Shown in pieces: positions 16,223 to 24,543 of a stretch of DNA of 35,105 bases. How positions within the stretch are numbered: position 1 is the stretch's first letter; each line of letters begins with the position of its first letter. A model generated the notes under the pieces. That model saw only the letters and a list, made by a program, of their open reading frames with translations, did not search any database and had not been told where the DNA came from. The stretch spans positions 1-35,105 of the forward strand of contig CAJUGT010000029.1 of the NCBI GenBank assembly GCA_910586435.1. Direction: 5' to 3'. Made by a program: the position numbers and the translations under genes. This stretch comes from an uncultured Acetatifactor sp. (lineage in GTDB: Bacteria; Bacillota; Clostridia; Lachnospirales; Lachnospiraceae).

Positions 16223-18088
16223 ATGGTTCGGGAAATGATCAAAAAGAGTCTGATACTATTAGCGGCAGGGGCAAGCCTGGGAACTTTGCTGCTCACATTG
16301 GCTTATATGCTGCCGGTCAGTTCCGTAAAAAGGGATGCGTCCATTGAGATTCTGGAAAGTGAGGGGTGGTATCCCAGGGCAACTGTGACCACATCGGCGA
16401 TGTACACGAATTTTCATTCTTTTTTGCCCGATGTATTAGATGACTCCACAGACCGGATTATGCTGTATACCGCTTTGGATACCATGGAAGGATATCCTCT
16501 GGTTCGTGCCATGAATTCGCATAGTGAATATATGGGGAATTATTCCTATTACTGGCATGGGTATGTGAGCATACTCCGGCCTTTGCTGCTTTTGTTTGAT
16601 TATTCGGAACTACGGATTTTGAACGGGATATGTCAGGGGATTCTTGTGCTGCTGCTGGCTTTTATCATAGGAAAGGAAAAAGGGCCGGGTCATGTCCTGA
16701 TGCTTGGGACATCCTGGCTCTTGCTGAATCCTTCGGCACTGTCGCTTTCCCTGCAATATACCTGGGTTTTTTATATTGCCTTTGGGGGCACGCTGGTGCT
16801 TTTGAGAAAGAGAGCATATTTTTCGTCAGGGTTATGCTATGTGTATTTCTTTATTGCCATGGGGATGCTGACCAGTTATTTTGACCTGTTGACTTATCCT
16901 CTTTTGACCTGGGGGATTCCTTTGCTCTGGTGGACGGTTCTGGGCGGGCACAGGGAGGAACAGTCTGTGGCCGGGGACCACTCTTGTCATAAAGCGGCTC
17001 TGGTATATCTCGCAAGAGTGGTTTTCTCGGGAGCAGCCTGGATTATGGGGTATGCCCTTATGTGGGTAATGAAGTGGGGGCTGGCCACGCTGATTCTTGG
17101 CCGGAATATTTTTGAAGATGCCGTGTATGAAGTGTTTTTCCGGTTGGGCACCCAGGGGGAAGAAATCTTTAAGCTTTGGGACAGGCTCAACGCAATATAT
17201 TTTAACTGGAACCATTACGCATACAAACCCTATGCCATGGCGCTGATGGTCTGGCTGTTTGTGTGGTTTTTCCGTTCCCTTTGGAGAGGGATGCGTAAAA
17301 GCCCCAGGGTATATGCGTATTTTCTGACAGGCTTGTCCAGCATTGTGTGGTATTTTGTATTGGCTAATCATACCCATGGGCATCATTTTTTTACCTATCG
17401 TATTATGGGGGTAAGTGTTCTTGCCTTTATGGCTGTCGTTCTTGAGACCACCCCGGCCGCAGGGAACAGGGGGAGGGACAAAAAGCTTCTGTGCTGTATA
17501 TGGCTTGGGGCCGCCTTGCTGTCCATTCCGTGTGTACTGATGGCAAGGGAGCAGCATTTTGTGCTGAACGGATACGAAGAGTTTCGTACCACACCAATTC
17601 CTGACCAGGCGGTGGTGGAAATTCCTTTCGCCCCTGCTTTCCGGGAAATAACGGATTTGAATCTTGGGCTGGAATGCAATGGAAACAGAGGAGAGTATGA
17701 GGTGATTCTATGGGATGGGGATGTGTCTTTGTATGAGCACAGTCTGCCGGTATCGGAGGCGGAGGGCTATTATCGTCATCTGGAGGTTTCATGGAAGCTT
17801 GACAGGCATAAAACTTATCGTATCACCATACGGGCCATAGACAATGACGCTCCGGTTTCTTTATGGGTGACAGAAGGGGGCGTGGGACCTCTGGAGGAAT
17901 TTAAAAGCCTGTGGGTGGACGGCAGCGCATTGGAGGGACAATTACTGGGAGGAATTCAATATCGCAGACTTCCCGTTTCAAAATGGATGTTGTCATTCCT
18001 GTTTTTGACTTGGACGGGAATATGGGCGGTGGTTTTGTATGTAATTTTGTCTGTTCACAGTCTTAAAAAACAGGAGCTTTTGTCCTGA
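16223..18088 (+). CDS. Uncharacterised polytopic membrane protein, possibly a GT-C-type enzyme
   Basis: About 621 aa. The start is uncertain: ATG 16223 (GGAGG 5 nt upstream), ATG 16211 (GGGGAGG 10 nt upstream) or ATG 16187. An N-terminal membrane segment is followed by a large outside loop (with YPRATVTTSAMYTN and NYSYYWHGY), about ten further membrane segments, an extracytoplasmic beta-rich region near residues 460-590, and a final membrane segment. This layout resembles GT-C glycosyltransferases and membrane proteins of surface-glycan loci, but I see no diagnostic catalytic motif. The adjacent GT2 gene supports a glycan role by context only. Confidence 0.75.
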   Translation: MVREMIKKSLILLAAGASLGTLLLTLAYMLPVSSVKRDASIEILESEGWYPRATVTTSAMYTNFHSFLPDVLDDSTDRIMLYTALDTMEGYPLVRAMNSHSEYMGNYSYYWHGYVSILRPLLLLFDYSELRILNGICQGILVLLLAFIIGKEKGPGHVLMLGTSWLLLNPSALSLSLQYTWVFYIAFGGTLVLLRKRAYFSSGLCYVYFFIAMGMLTSYFDLLTYPLLTWGIPLLWWTVLGGHREEQSVAGDHSCHKAALVYLARVVFSGAAWIMGYALMWVMKWGLATLILGRNIFEDAVYEVFFRLGTQGEEIFKLWDRLNAIYFNWNHYAYKPYAMALMVWLFVWFFRSLWRGMRKSPRVYAYFLTGLSSIVWYFVLANHTHGHHFFTYRIMGVSVLAFMAVVLETTPAAGNRGRDKKLLCCIWLGAALLSIPCVLMAREQHFVLNGYEEFRTTPIPDQAVVEIPFAPAFREITDLNLGLECNGNRGEYEVILWDGDVSLYEHSLPVSEAEGYYRHLEVSWKLDRHKTYRITIRAIDNDAPVSLWVTEGGVGPLEEFKSLWVDGSALEGQLLGGIQYRRLPVSKWMLSFLFLTWTGIWAVVLYVILSVHSLKKQELLS

Positions 18089-18430
18089 AAAGGAATCGGC
18101 AGGGGCAGAACCCAATGAACGTGTAAATGTGAAAAAGCAGGGCGGCAGATATAAGGCCGGCAGGGAAAAGGTCAAAAGGGAAGTGGTGCCAATGGGCATT
18201 ACTTCCCTTTTGACGTAAAGCCCCTGTGTGGAAAGAGATGTGCCATCATCCCCTGGTTATGGGCGTGACAGTATAGTGTATCCTTCGACAGAATAATTGC
18301 AAAAGTTTCAAATGTGGGAAAAATCGGAAGAGTATAGTCTCTTTTTGAAATAAAATGTAAAAGTACACAGATATCTATCATATAATCTTTCTTCTTGAGA
18401 TGTTGGGGCGAAACTTGCGACGGGTTAGAG
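18089..18430. other. Intergenic region before the Spo0A-domain gene; no protein gene seen
   Basis: Apart from the hairpin at 18171-18214, I see a perfect inverted 0A-box core, TTCGACA (18284-18290; TGTCGAA on the minus strand). A heptamer this short is expected about four times by chance in the window, so it is only suggestive. A minus-strand ORF of 60 codons (18199-18381) has no SD or recognisable content. Confidence 0.4.
18171..18214 (+). other. Long perfect hairpin downstream of the membrane-protein gene
   Basis: 18171-18190 pairs with 18195-18214 over 20 bp (two wobbles) with a four-base AATG loop. No T-run follows on the plus strand (GTAAAG) and only a weak one on the minus strand, so it is not a canonical terminator. 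It may still end or stabilise the transcript. Confidence 0.7.
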
Positions 18431-18460
18431 TTGCAGTATCAAACATTTCTCTTTTATAAT
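18431..18460 (+). promoter_or_regulatory. Promoter of the Spo0A-domain gene
   Basis: TTGCAG (18431-18436), an 18-bp spacer and TATAAT (18455-18460). The start point would be near 18467, giving a leader of about 100 nt that holds two hairpins (18487-18508 and 18512-18542) before the SD at 18552-18557. Confidence 0.65.
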
Positions 18461-18511
18461 AAGAAAGAACGAATTTAGACAATATGTGTTACGGTTTTTC
18501 TTGTAACAACA

Positions 18512-18542
18512 GTATCCGCCCGTGGACGTGGAAGGCGGACAC
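18512..18542 (+). other. Leader hairpin just upstream of the SD of the Spo0A-domain gene
   Basis: GTATCCGCC (18512-18520) pairs with GGCGGACAC (18534-18542) at eight of nine positions around a 13-nt loop, ending 9 nt before AGGAGG. A smaller hairpin, TGTTAC/GTAACA (18487-18508), sits just before it. No T-run follows, so a translational rather than termination role is more likely, if there is one. Confidence 0.45.
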
Positions 18543-18565
18543 GGACAAAACAGGAGGTATGTTTC

Positions 18566-19084
18566 ATGGAACAGCTGAACTTGACAGCTACAAAGGACAA
18601 TGAGAAGATATATAAAATACTTGGCGATTTGATGAATGGGGATAAAGAATTTCAAATAATGATTACAGTGCCTTCGGGGAAGGTGACTTCCGCGCGCAGT
18701 ATGGTGCAGGAAAAGCCCAAAGCCGTAGCGGCCAGGGATTTGGAACAGGATGTGACAAACATGATTCACGAAATCGGCGTTCCGGCACATATTAAAGGAT
18801 ATCAGTATTTGAGGGAGGCCATTATGATGTCGGTGGATGACCCGGGAATGATCAGTTCCATTACGAAAATACTTTATCCAACCATAGCAAAGCGCTTTCA
18901 GACAACCCCAAGCCGTGTGGAACGTGCCATCCGACATGCGATTGAAGTGGCCTGGAGCAGAGGAAGGATGGAGACATTGGATGCTCTATTCGGATATACC
19001 ATTGATACAGGGAAAGGGAAACCTACCAATTCGGAATTTATTGCTTTGATTGCGGACAGAATAAGATTATCCTATCGCAGCTGA
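18566..19084 (+). CDS. Receiver-less Spo0A DNA-binding-domain protein
   Basis: 172 aa. Residues about 58-172 match the Spo0A effector domain: MIHEIGVPAHIKGYQYLREAI, ITKILYPTIAKRF, PSRVERAIRHAIEVAW (recognition helix), LFGYT and KPTNSEFIALIADRIRL. Full Spo0A is about 265 aa with an N-terminal phosphoreceiver. Here residues 1-57 are unrelated to a receiver (no DD..D..K pattern) and resemble a short strand-rich cap (FQIMITVPSGKV). The open frame has its own promoter and AGGAGG, so it is not a truncation artefact. It should bind 0A-box-like DNA without phospho-control, acting on Spo0A targets or competing with Spo0A; that is inference. Confidence 0.9.
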   Translation: MEQLNLTATKDNEKIYKILGDLMNGDKEFQIMITVPSGKVTSARSMVQEKPKAVAARDLEQDVTNMIHEIGVPAHIKGYQYLREAIMMSVDDPGMISSITKILYPTIAKRFQTTPSRVERAIRHAIEVAWSRGRMETLDALFGYTIDTGKGKPTNSEFIALIADRIRLSYRS

Positions 19085-19170
19085 ATATCAATTGCGAAAC
19101 ATGGAGCGGTTCCAGATAATTTAAGAAATTTTTACGAAAAGAAATACTTTCCACTGGGCGCATATTGTTG

Positions 19171-19176
19171 TATAAT
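19171..19176 (+). promoter_or_regulatory. -10 element of a likely glgA promoter
   Basis: TATAAT at 19171-19176 with a weak TTTCCA (19148-19153) 17 bp upstream. Transcription would begin near 19183, about 30 nt before the glgA start. Confidence 0.5.
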
Positions 19177-19212
19177 AAAGACAAGTATATATAAGGTTCA
19201 GTGGAGGTTACA

Positions 19213-20658
19213 ATGAAGAAAATTCTATTCGCGGCATCAGAGGGAGTGCCATTTATCAAAACGGGCGGCTTGGCCGACGTAGTGGGTTCCCTGCCAAAAT
19301 GTATTGACAAACAGTATTTTGATGTGAGGGTTGTAATTCCCAAATATGCCTGTATGAAACAGGAGATGAAAGATAAGCTGAGATATGTGAACCATTTCTA
19401 CATGGATTTTAACTGGAAAAGTGTGTATGTGGGAATCATGGAAGCGGAAGAGAACGGAGTACATTATTATTTTGTGGACAATGAATATTATTTCAGTGGT
19501 CCCAAGCCCTATACAGATGACCCCAGATGGGAAATTGAGCGGTTTGCGTTTTTTTCAAAAGCGGCGCTTTCCATTCTTCCGGTGGTTGGTTTCCAGCCGG
19601 ATGTGGTGCATTGCCATGACTGGCAGACAGGGTTGATTCCCGTCTATTTGAAGGAACGGTTTAGAGGGGGGGATTTTTATCGGGGAATGAAGTCGGTTAT
19701 CACCATTCATAACCTGAAGTTTCAGGGAAAATGGGATACCAAGACAGTGAAAAATATTACCGGATTGCCGGATTACTTTTTTACATCTGATAAATTGGAG
19801 GCTTATAAGGACGCCAATCTGTTAAAAGGCGGCATCGTCTACGCGGATGCGGTGACGACTGTGAGCAGTACTTACGCGGAGGAGATTAAGACCCCTTTCT
19901 ACGGGGAAGGGCTGGATGGTCTGCTTCGTGCCAGAAGCAGAGACCTGCGGGGAATCGTCAACGGAATTGACTATGCGGAGTTTAATCCCGAGACGGATTC
20001 ACATATTGTGGCGCCCTACAACGCAGTAACCTTTCGCAAGGAAAAAGTCAAGAATAAACGCGCATTGCAGCAGGAGCTGGGGCTGCGTCAGGATGATAAG
20101 AAGATGATGATAGGGATTGTGTCAAGGCTTACGGACCAGAAAGGGCTTGACCTGATTGCCTATATCATGAATGAACTGTGTCAGGATGACATACAGTTGG
20201 TAGTCCTGGGAACAGGCGAGGAACGATATGAGAATATGTTTCGGCATTTTGACTGGAAATACAGTGATAAAGTGTCTGCAAATATATATTATTCCGATGA
20301 GTTGTCCCATAAAATATACGCCTCCTGTGATGCGTTCCTGATGCCTTCCTTATTTGAGCCCTGCGGTTTAAGCCAGCTGATGTCGCTGCGCTACGGAACC
20401 ATTCCCATTGTGCGTGAGACAGGCGGACTTAAGGATACAGTGCGCCCCTATAATGAATTCGAGAATTCCGGCACCGGTTTCAGTTTTTCCAATTATAATG
20501 CCCATGAGATGTTAAATACCATTCGCTATGCGGAGCAAATATTTTATGATAAGAAGAGAGAATGGAATAAACTGGTTGACAGGGCCATGGCGGCAGATTT
20601 CTCATGGCATGTATCCGCAGCAAAATATCAGGAGATGTATGATTGGCTGGTAGGATGA
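19213..20658 (+). CDS. glgA: Glycogen synthase (ADP-glucose, GT5)
   Basis: 481 aa from the ATG at 19213 (GGAGG at 19203-19207, 5 nt upstream); an in-frame GTG at 19201 lies before the SD and is unlikely. GlgA extends alpha-1,4-glucan from ADP-glucose. The N-terminal substrate motif KTGGLADVVGSLPK, the HCHDWQTG block and the C-terminal PSLFEPCGLSQLMSLRYG and RETGGLKDTV motifs are intact. No other glg gene is in the window, so it is a stand-alone glycogen gene here, overlapping the next gene by 4 nt. Confidence 0.95.
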   Translation: MKKILFAASEGVPFIKTGGLADVVGSLPKCIDKQYFDVRVVIPKYACMKQEMKDKLRYVNHFYMDFNWKSVYVGIMEAEENGVHYYFVDNEYYFSGPKPYTDDPRWEIERFAFFSKAALSILPVVGFQPDVVHCHDWQTGLIPVYLKERFRGGDFYRGMKSVITIHNLKFQGKWDTKTVKNITGLPDYFFTSDKLEAYKDANLLKGGIVYADAVTTVSSTYAEEIKTPFYGEGLDGLLRARSRDLRGIVNGIDYAEFNPETDSHIVAPYNAVTFRKEKVKNKRALQQELGLRQDDKKMMIGIVSRLTDQKGLDLIAYIMNELCQDDIQLVVLGTGEERYENMFRHFDWKYSDKVSANIYYSDELSHKIYASCDAFLMPSLFEPCGLSQLMSLRYGTIPIVRETGGLKDTVRPYNEFENSGTGFSFSNYNAHEMLNTIRYAEQIFYDKKREWNKLVDRAMAADFSWHVSAAKYQEMYDWLVG

Positions 20659-22322
20659 AAATGACAGGGAATGAGGGCAGGAAAAACGGCTTCATAATGC
20701 AGGCGGGTATCCTGGCGGTGGCCGGGATTATCAGCCGTATCATAGGGCTCCTCTACAGGGGCCCTTTGCATAATGTAATTGGTGCTTTGGGGTGGGGGTA
20801 CTATGGATCTGCTTATAACTATTACACAATTATTCTGCTGATATCTTCCTATAGCATTCCGTCCGCAATATCGAAAGTGATAGCGCAGAAGCTGGCTGTC
20901 AAGGAATACCATAATGCCCACAGGATTTTCCGATGCGCTCTGGGATATGTGCTGGCGGTGGGAGGAGCGGCAAGTTTGTTCCTGTATTTTGGAGCGGGAT
21001 TGTTTGTAGAGGGAGCGGCGGTTACAGTACTCAGGACTTTTGCTCCGACGATTTTTATTTACGGTATCCTTGGTGTGCTTCGGGGATATTTCCAGGCACA
21101 TAAGAGTATGGTGCAGACCTCCATTTCTCAGATTCTGGAACAGATTGCCAATGCGGTAGTCAGTGTGGGGGCGGCATATCTGCTGATACATATTACAATG
21201 GGCAGTCTGGAACTTCCTACGGAGGAAGCGGAACTGATAAAACGTGCCACTTCCGGCGCAATAGGAAGCGCTCTGGGCACGGGTGCGGGAGTATTGATAG
21301 CGTTACTGTTTATGGCGGGGGTTTATGCCCTGAACAGGGAAACCATTTATAAGAGGGTAGCCAATGATCATCATACGGAAGAGGATTCTTATGGGGCCAT
21401 TCTGAAAATGATTACAATGGTGGTGACTCCTTATATTTTAAGCACGGCTGTTTATAATTTAAGCAGTGCTGTCAATAACAGCGTATACATGAAGGCGTTT
21501 TTGAAGACACGTAATCTCAGTGAAATGGAATTGAGTTCCAGATGGGGGATTTTTGTAGGGCAGGCCCAGACCATTTCCAACATTCCCATTGCTTTTGCCA
21601 CTGCTATGGGGGCGGCCATGATTCCCACAGTGGCCCAGGCGGTGGCAGCCAGAGATTTTAGCGGGGCCAGGGAGAAGATTGCGGTGTCGGTGAAAATGAT
21701 AATGTTGATTTCCATCCCCTGTGCCATGGGGCTTTTTGTATTGGCAAGGCCGGTGACAGGATTGCTCTTTCATAATACGAAGGCAGAGGAAGATTTGGCG
21801 ACAAAGCTGTTGATGGCGCTTTCATTGTCGGTGGTTTTTTACGCGTTGTCCACTTTGAGCAATAATATTCTCCAGGGACTGGGCAAGGTAAATGTACCCA
21901 TAATCAACGCAGGGATTGCCCTGGTGGTTCAGACGGTGGTGGGATTGCTTTTGGTGGGATTTACAGAGCTGGATCTGTATGCCATTGCCATTGTCAATAC
22001 CATATACTCCGGTATGATGTGTGTGTTAAATCAGATTGCCGTGCGCAAAGCGCTGCGATACAGGCAGGAGATTGCGAAGACATTTCTGGTACCGGCCTTT
22101 GCGGCAGTATTGATGGGAGCAGTGGCCTGGGCTTCTTATGAAGGACTCTATATGCTGACATACTCCCCTAAAATATCTGTGGTGGCAGCGATTCTTTTGG
22201 CTGCCTGTATCTATTGTGTTCTGTTATTGCTGTTCAGAGTGGTTACGGAGGAAGAACTGCGGGGATTTCCCAAAGGTTATCTTCTGGTGAGGGTGGCAAG
22301 AAAGTGTCGTCTGATTCGATGA
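20655..22322 (+). CDS. MOP-superfamily polysaccharide/lipid flippase (SpoVB/MurJ-like)
   Basis: 555 aa, about 14 membrane segments. The ATG at 20655 overlaps the glgA stop (ATGA), implying coupled translation; ATG 20661 and TTG 20643 are alternatives. N-terminal QAGILAVAGIISRIIGLLYRG and the later GIFVGQAQTISNIPIAFATA, MIPTVAQ and LGKVNVPIINAGIA segments are typical of the SpoVB/Wzx/MurJ group, which flips undecaprenyl-linked sugars or lipid II. Which substrate is carried cannot be told; a spore-cortex (SpoVB) or MurJ role are both possible. It converges with rqcH, with 6 nt between stops. Confidence 0.85.
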   Translation: MKMTGNEGRKNGFIMQAGILAVAGIISRIIGLLYRGPLHNVIGALGWGYYGSAYNYYTIILLISSYSIPSAISKVIAQKLAVKEYHNAHRIFRCALGYVLAVGGAASLFLYFGAGLFVEGAAVTVLRTFAPTIFIYGILGVLRGYFQAHKSMVQTSISQILEQIANAVVSVGAAYLLIHITMGSLELPTEEAELIKRATSGAIGSALGTGAGVLIALLFMAGVYALNRETIYKRVANDHHTEEDSYGAILKMITMVVTPYILSTAVYNLSSAVNNSVYMKAFLKTRNLSEMELSSRWGIFVGQAQTISNIPIAFATAMGAAMIPTVAQAVAARDFSGAREKIAVSVKMIMLISIPCAMGLFVLARPVTGLLFHNTKAEEDLATKLLMALSLSVVFYALSTLSNNILQGLGKVNVPIINAGIALVVQTVVGLLLVGFTELDLYAIAIVNTIYSGMMCVLNQIAVRKALRYRQEIAKTFLVPAFAAVLMGAVAWASYEGLYMLTYSPKISVVAAILLAACIYCVLLLLFRVVTEEELRGFPKGYLLVRVARKCRLIR

Positions 22323-22328
22323 CCGGAT

Positions 22329-22355
22329 TCAGGCATCCGCAATTTGGATGCCTGA
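22329..22355. other. Inverted repeat at the convergent gene ends
   Basis: TCAGGCATCC (22329-22338) pairs with GGATGCCTGA (22346-22355), a 10-bp perfect stem covering the last codons and stop of rqcH. It lies 7 bp past the flippase stop. It lacks a T-run on either strand, so any bidirectional terminator role is tentative. Confidence 0.45.
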
Positions 22356-24098
22356 AATATCACTGTCGATTGCCATGGAATAATTGGTATAATATACAAC
22401 GAAACCGGGTTTGCCGCCGTTTGGCTTCTTGACATGTTTTTTTTGTACGTAATCTATTTCTACTTTCTCCTGATCACGTCCTTTGGAATAATATGCGGCA
22501 AGGCGGGCGGCTTCCTCAAAAGCCCGATCCGGCAGCTCCTGCGCATTCCCCAGTTTGACAATTACATGGGAACCGGGCATCTGTTTGGCATGGAACCACC
22601 AGTCATTTCCCGTGGCAAATTTGAAAGTGAGCTCGTCGTTCTGATAATTGTTTTTTCCCACATATATGTGGAAACCATCGCTGCTGATGTAGTGGAAAGG
22701 CTTGCTGGTAATCTTTTGTTTTTTGGAATTGCTTTTTTTGCGGATATAGCCGTTTTCCACAAGTTCTTCTTTTATTTGTGCCAGGTCTTCTTCGTGGAGC
22801 GCAATGTCAAGGGCTGTCTGGATGGATTCCAGGTGTTCTATTTCGTCTTTTACTTCTTTGGTCAGTTCGGACAATGCTTCATAGGTTCGTTTTAATTTCC
22901 CGTACTTCTCAAAATATTTCTTAGCGTTTTCCGTTGCGGTCATGGTGGAATCCAGGGGGATGGTTATGGTTTCCCCTGTGTAATAATTCAGCGCGTCCAG
23001 AGATTTGGCGCCGGGCTGCGCATTGTACCCGTAAGTGTTCAGGAGTTCACCGTAGATGCGGTAAAGGTCACGTTTTTCTGTGTCTTTTATCTGGCGCTGC
23101 TGAAGGTCATATTTTTTGACATTCCGTTCTAGGGCAGTCTGTACGATGCGGCGCAGATCAAAAGACTTCTGGCGGATACGGGTCAGAGTATTTTTTCTGG
23201 CATAGTAATGCTCCACCAGGGAAGACATGGAATCATAGGTTATGGTGGAATCTGCCGCCGTGGAATCTGTGTTCTTGCCATAACCATACATGGTTAGGGG
23301 GAGTGCGCAGAATTCCACAGGATTGTCCTTAGTGTACGCTATGTTTGGGGTGAAATGTTCTTCACGGATGGCGGTTGTCATCTGTGTGAACGCCTGATAT
23401 AAATTCCTGTAGTCGTTCTCGGCTAACGCAGCGGTGGGTCTGTCACCGTCCAGACCGCTTTCATAGCAAAGTTCCTGGGCTAACACGGGAGAAATGCCTG
23501 TAAAGCTGCCATAAAGGGCTTTGTAGACAGGCTGGGGTTTTGAGGCCAAGGCGGTATGGAATTCATCGTAATCCGTACTGAGGGCATCCAGTTTATTCTG
23601 TGTCAGGGCTACAAAATAGGGTTTGCCCGGCAGGACTTCCCGAATGGAGCTGACAGCGGCGGACACACGTTTGATGCTGTCTATGATAATGCCGTCTTCA
23701 TTACAGAAAATAATATTGCTGTGTTTTCCCATAATTTCCACAATCAGGGTCTTGCTGCGCAAGTCGCCCATTTCGTCTAAGTGTTCTATTCCGATGCGCA
23801 CTATGCGTTCCAAACCCGGCTGGGAGATTTCTGTAATGCGGCCGTTTTGCAGGTGTTTGCGCAGAAGCATACAGAAGTTTGGCGCAGTCATTGGGCTGGG
23901 CTTATTGGTTTCGGTCAGGTAAAGCAGCGGAAGGGATGCTTCCGCTGAGATCAGGAGGCGCTTCTGACCGTTGGACTGCCGGATGGTGAGAAGTAATTCG
24001 TCTTCTTCCGGCTGGGCAATTTTGTATAATCTGCCTCCGATAAGTTCTCTGTTTAATTCCGATACTATATTTGCTATGGTTACACCGTCAAATGCCAT
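22329..24098 (-). CDS. rqcH: RqcH, NFACT-family ribosome quality control factor (alanine tailing)
   Basis: 589 aa from the second of two in-frame ATGs (24098); the GGAGG at 24106-24110 is 7 nt from it but only 1 nt from the ATG at 24104. RqcH binds obstructed 50S subunits, recruits tRNA-Ala and adds degron tails; it was formerly called fibronectin-binding protein. NFACT-N (1-180), helical middle with a coiled coil (about 370-440), and NFACT-R with WWFHAKQMPGSHVIVKL are all present. The tRNA-binding Asp-Arg pair known as D97-R98 in B. subtilis reads E97-R98 here, a conservative change. It is the only minus-strand gene in the window. Its leader holds three tandem copies of hairpin repeat A. Confidence 0.95.
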   Translation of the reverse strand: MAFDGVTIANIVSELNRELIGGRLYKIAQPEEDELLLTIRQSNGQKRLLISAEASLPLLYLTETNKPSPMTAPNFCMLLRKHLQNGRITEISQPGLERIVRIGIEHLDEMGDLRSKTLIVEIMGKHSNIIFCNEDGIIIDSIKRVSAAVSSIREVLPGKPYFVALTQNKLDALSTDYDEFHTALASKPQPVYKALYGSFTGISPVLAQELCYESGLDGDRPTAALAENDYRNLYQAFTQMTTAIREEHFTPNIAYTKDNPVEFCALPLTMYGYGKNTDSTAADSTITYDSMSSLVEHYYARKNTLTRIRQKSFDLRRIVQTALERNVKKYDLQQRQIKDTEKRDLYRIYGELLNTYGYNAQPGAKSLDALNYYTGETITIPLDSTMTATENAKKYFEKYGKLKRTYEALSELTKEVKDEIEHLESIQTALDIALHEEDLAQIKEELVENGYIRKKSNSKKQKITSKPFHYISSDGFHIYVGKNNYQNDELTFKFATGNDWWFHAKQMPGSHVIVKLGNAQELPDRAFEEAARLAAYYSKGRDQEKVEIDYVQKKHVKKPNGGKPGFVVYYTNYSMAIDSDISGIQIADA

Positions 24099-24112
24099 GA
24101 CCATACCTCCTA

Positions 24113-24212
24113 TTTCAGTGCCGTCTCTGCACTTCGGTGCCCCTATGAGGGAAGGGTTATTCAGCCGCTTTTGCGTCTGAAAACCCTTCCGGGCACCTTC
24201 GTTCCGAGACTG
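24113..24212 (-). repeat. Hairpin repeat A, copy next to rqcH
   Basis: Read in the rqcH direction (24212 to 24113), it has the same stems as 5350-5450: GTCTC/GAGAC, GGTGCCC/GGGCACC, GGAAGGGTT/AACCCTTCC, TTCAG/CTGAA and CGC-AAAA-GCG. It ends in GGCACTGAAATAGGAGG, so its 3' boundary runs into the rqcH SD exactly as at addA. Confidence 0.85.
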
Positions 24213-24223
24213 TTTTTAATATA

Positions 24224-24323
24224 TTCCAGTTCCGTCTCTGCACTTCGGTGCCCCTATAAGGGAAGGGTTATTCAGCCGCTTTTGCGTCTGAAAACCCTTC
24301 CGGGCACCTCCGTTTCGAGACTG
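24224..24323 (-). repeat. Hairpin repeat A, middle copy in the rqcH leader
   Basis: This is nearly identical to the copy at 24113-24212, about 111 bp upstream of it in gene direction, with all stems conserved. The 11 bp between the two copies is AT-rich. Confidence 0.85.
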
Positions 24324-24365
24324 TTTTTAAATTTCCTCCTGACATTTCTTAGCTGGACTATTTTC

Positions 24366-24483
24366 ATTCCAGTTCCGTCTCTGCACTTCGGCGCCCCAAC
24401 CAGGGAAGGGTTATTCAGCCGCTTTTGCGTCTGAAAACCCTTCTCTGTGTCTGAAAGACACATTGCACCTCCGTTCCGAGACT
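24366..24483 (-). repeat. Hairpin repeat A, distal copy with an extra hairpin
   Basis: This copy is longer than the others. A TGTGTC-TTTCA-GACACA hairpin is inserted in the 5' arm (plus-strand 24445-24461). The GGTGC arm here faces GCGCC rather than GCACC, keeping pairing through a T-G wobble. A 23-bp spacer, TGACATTTCTTAGCTGGACT and following bases, recurs on both sides (24340-24363 and 24494-24517), so the tandem unit is about 145 bp. Confidence 0.8.
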
Positions 24484-24543
24484 GTTTTTAAACTTGACAT
24501 TTCTTAGCTGGACTGTTTAAAGTCGCTGCCAGGCAGCGCAAAT

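Noticed and set aside
24113..24483. Three regularly spaced repeats as a possible CRISPR array
   Set aside because: Units are about 100 nt, palindromic and unevenly spaced (11 and about 42 bp between units). No spacers of normal length and no cas genes.
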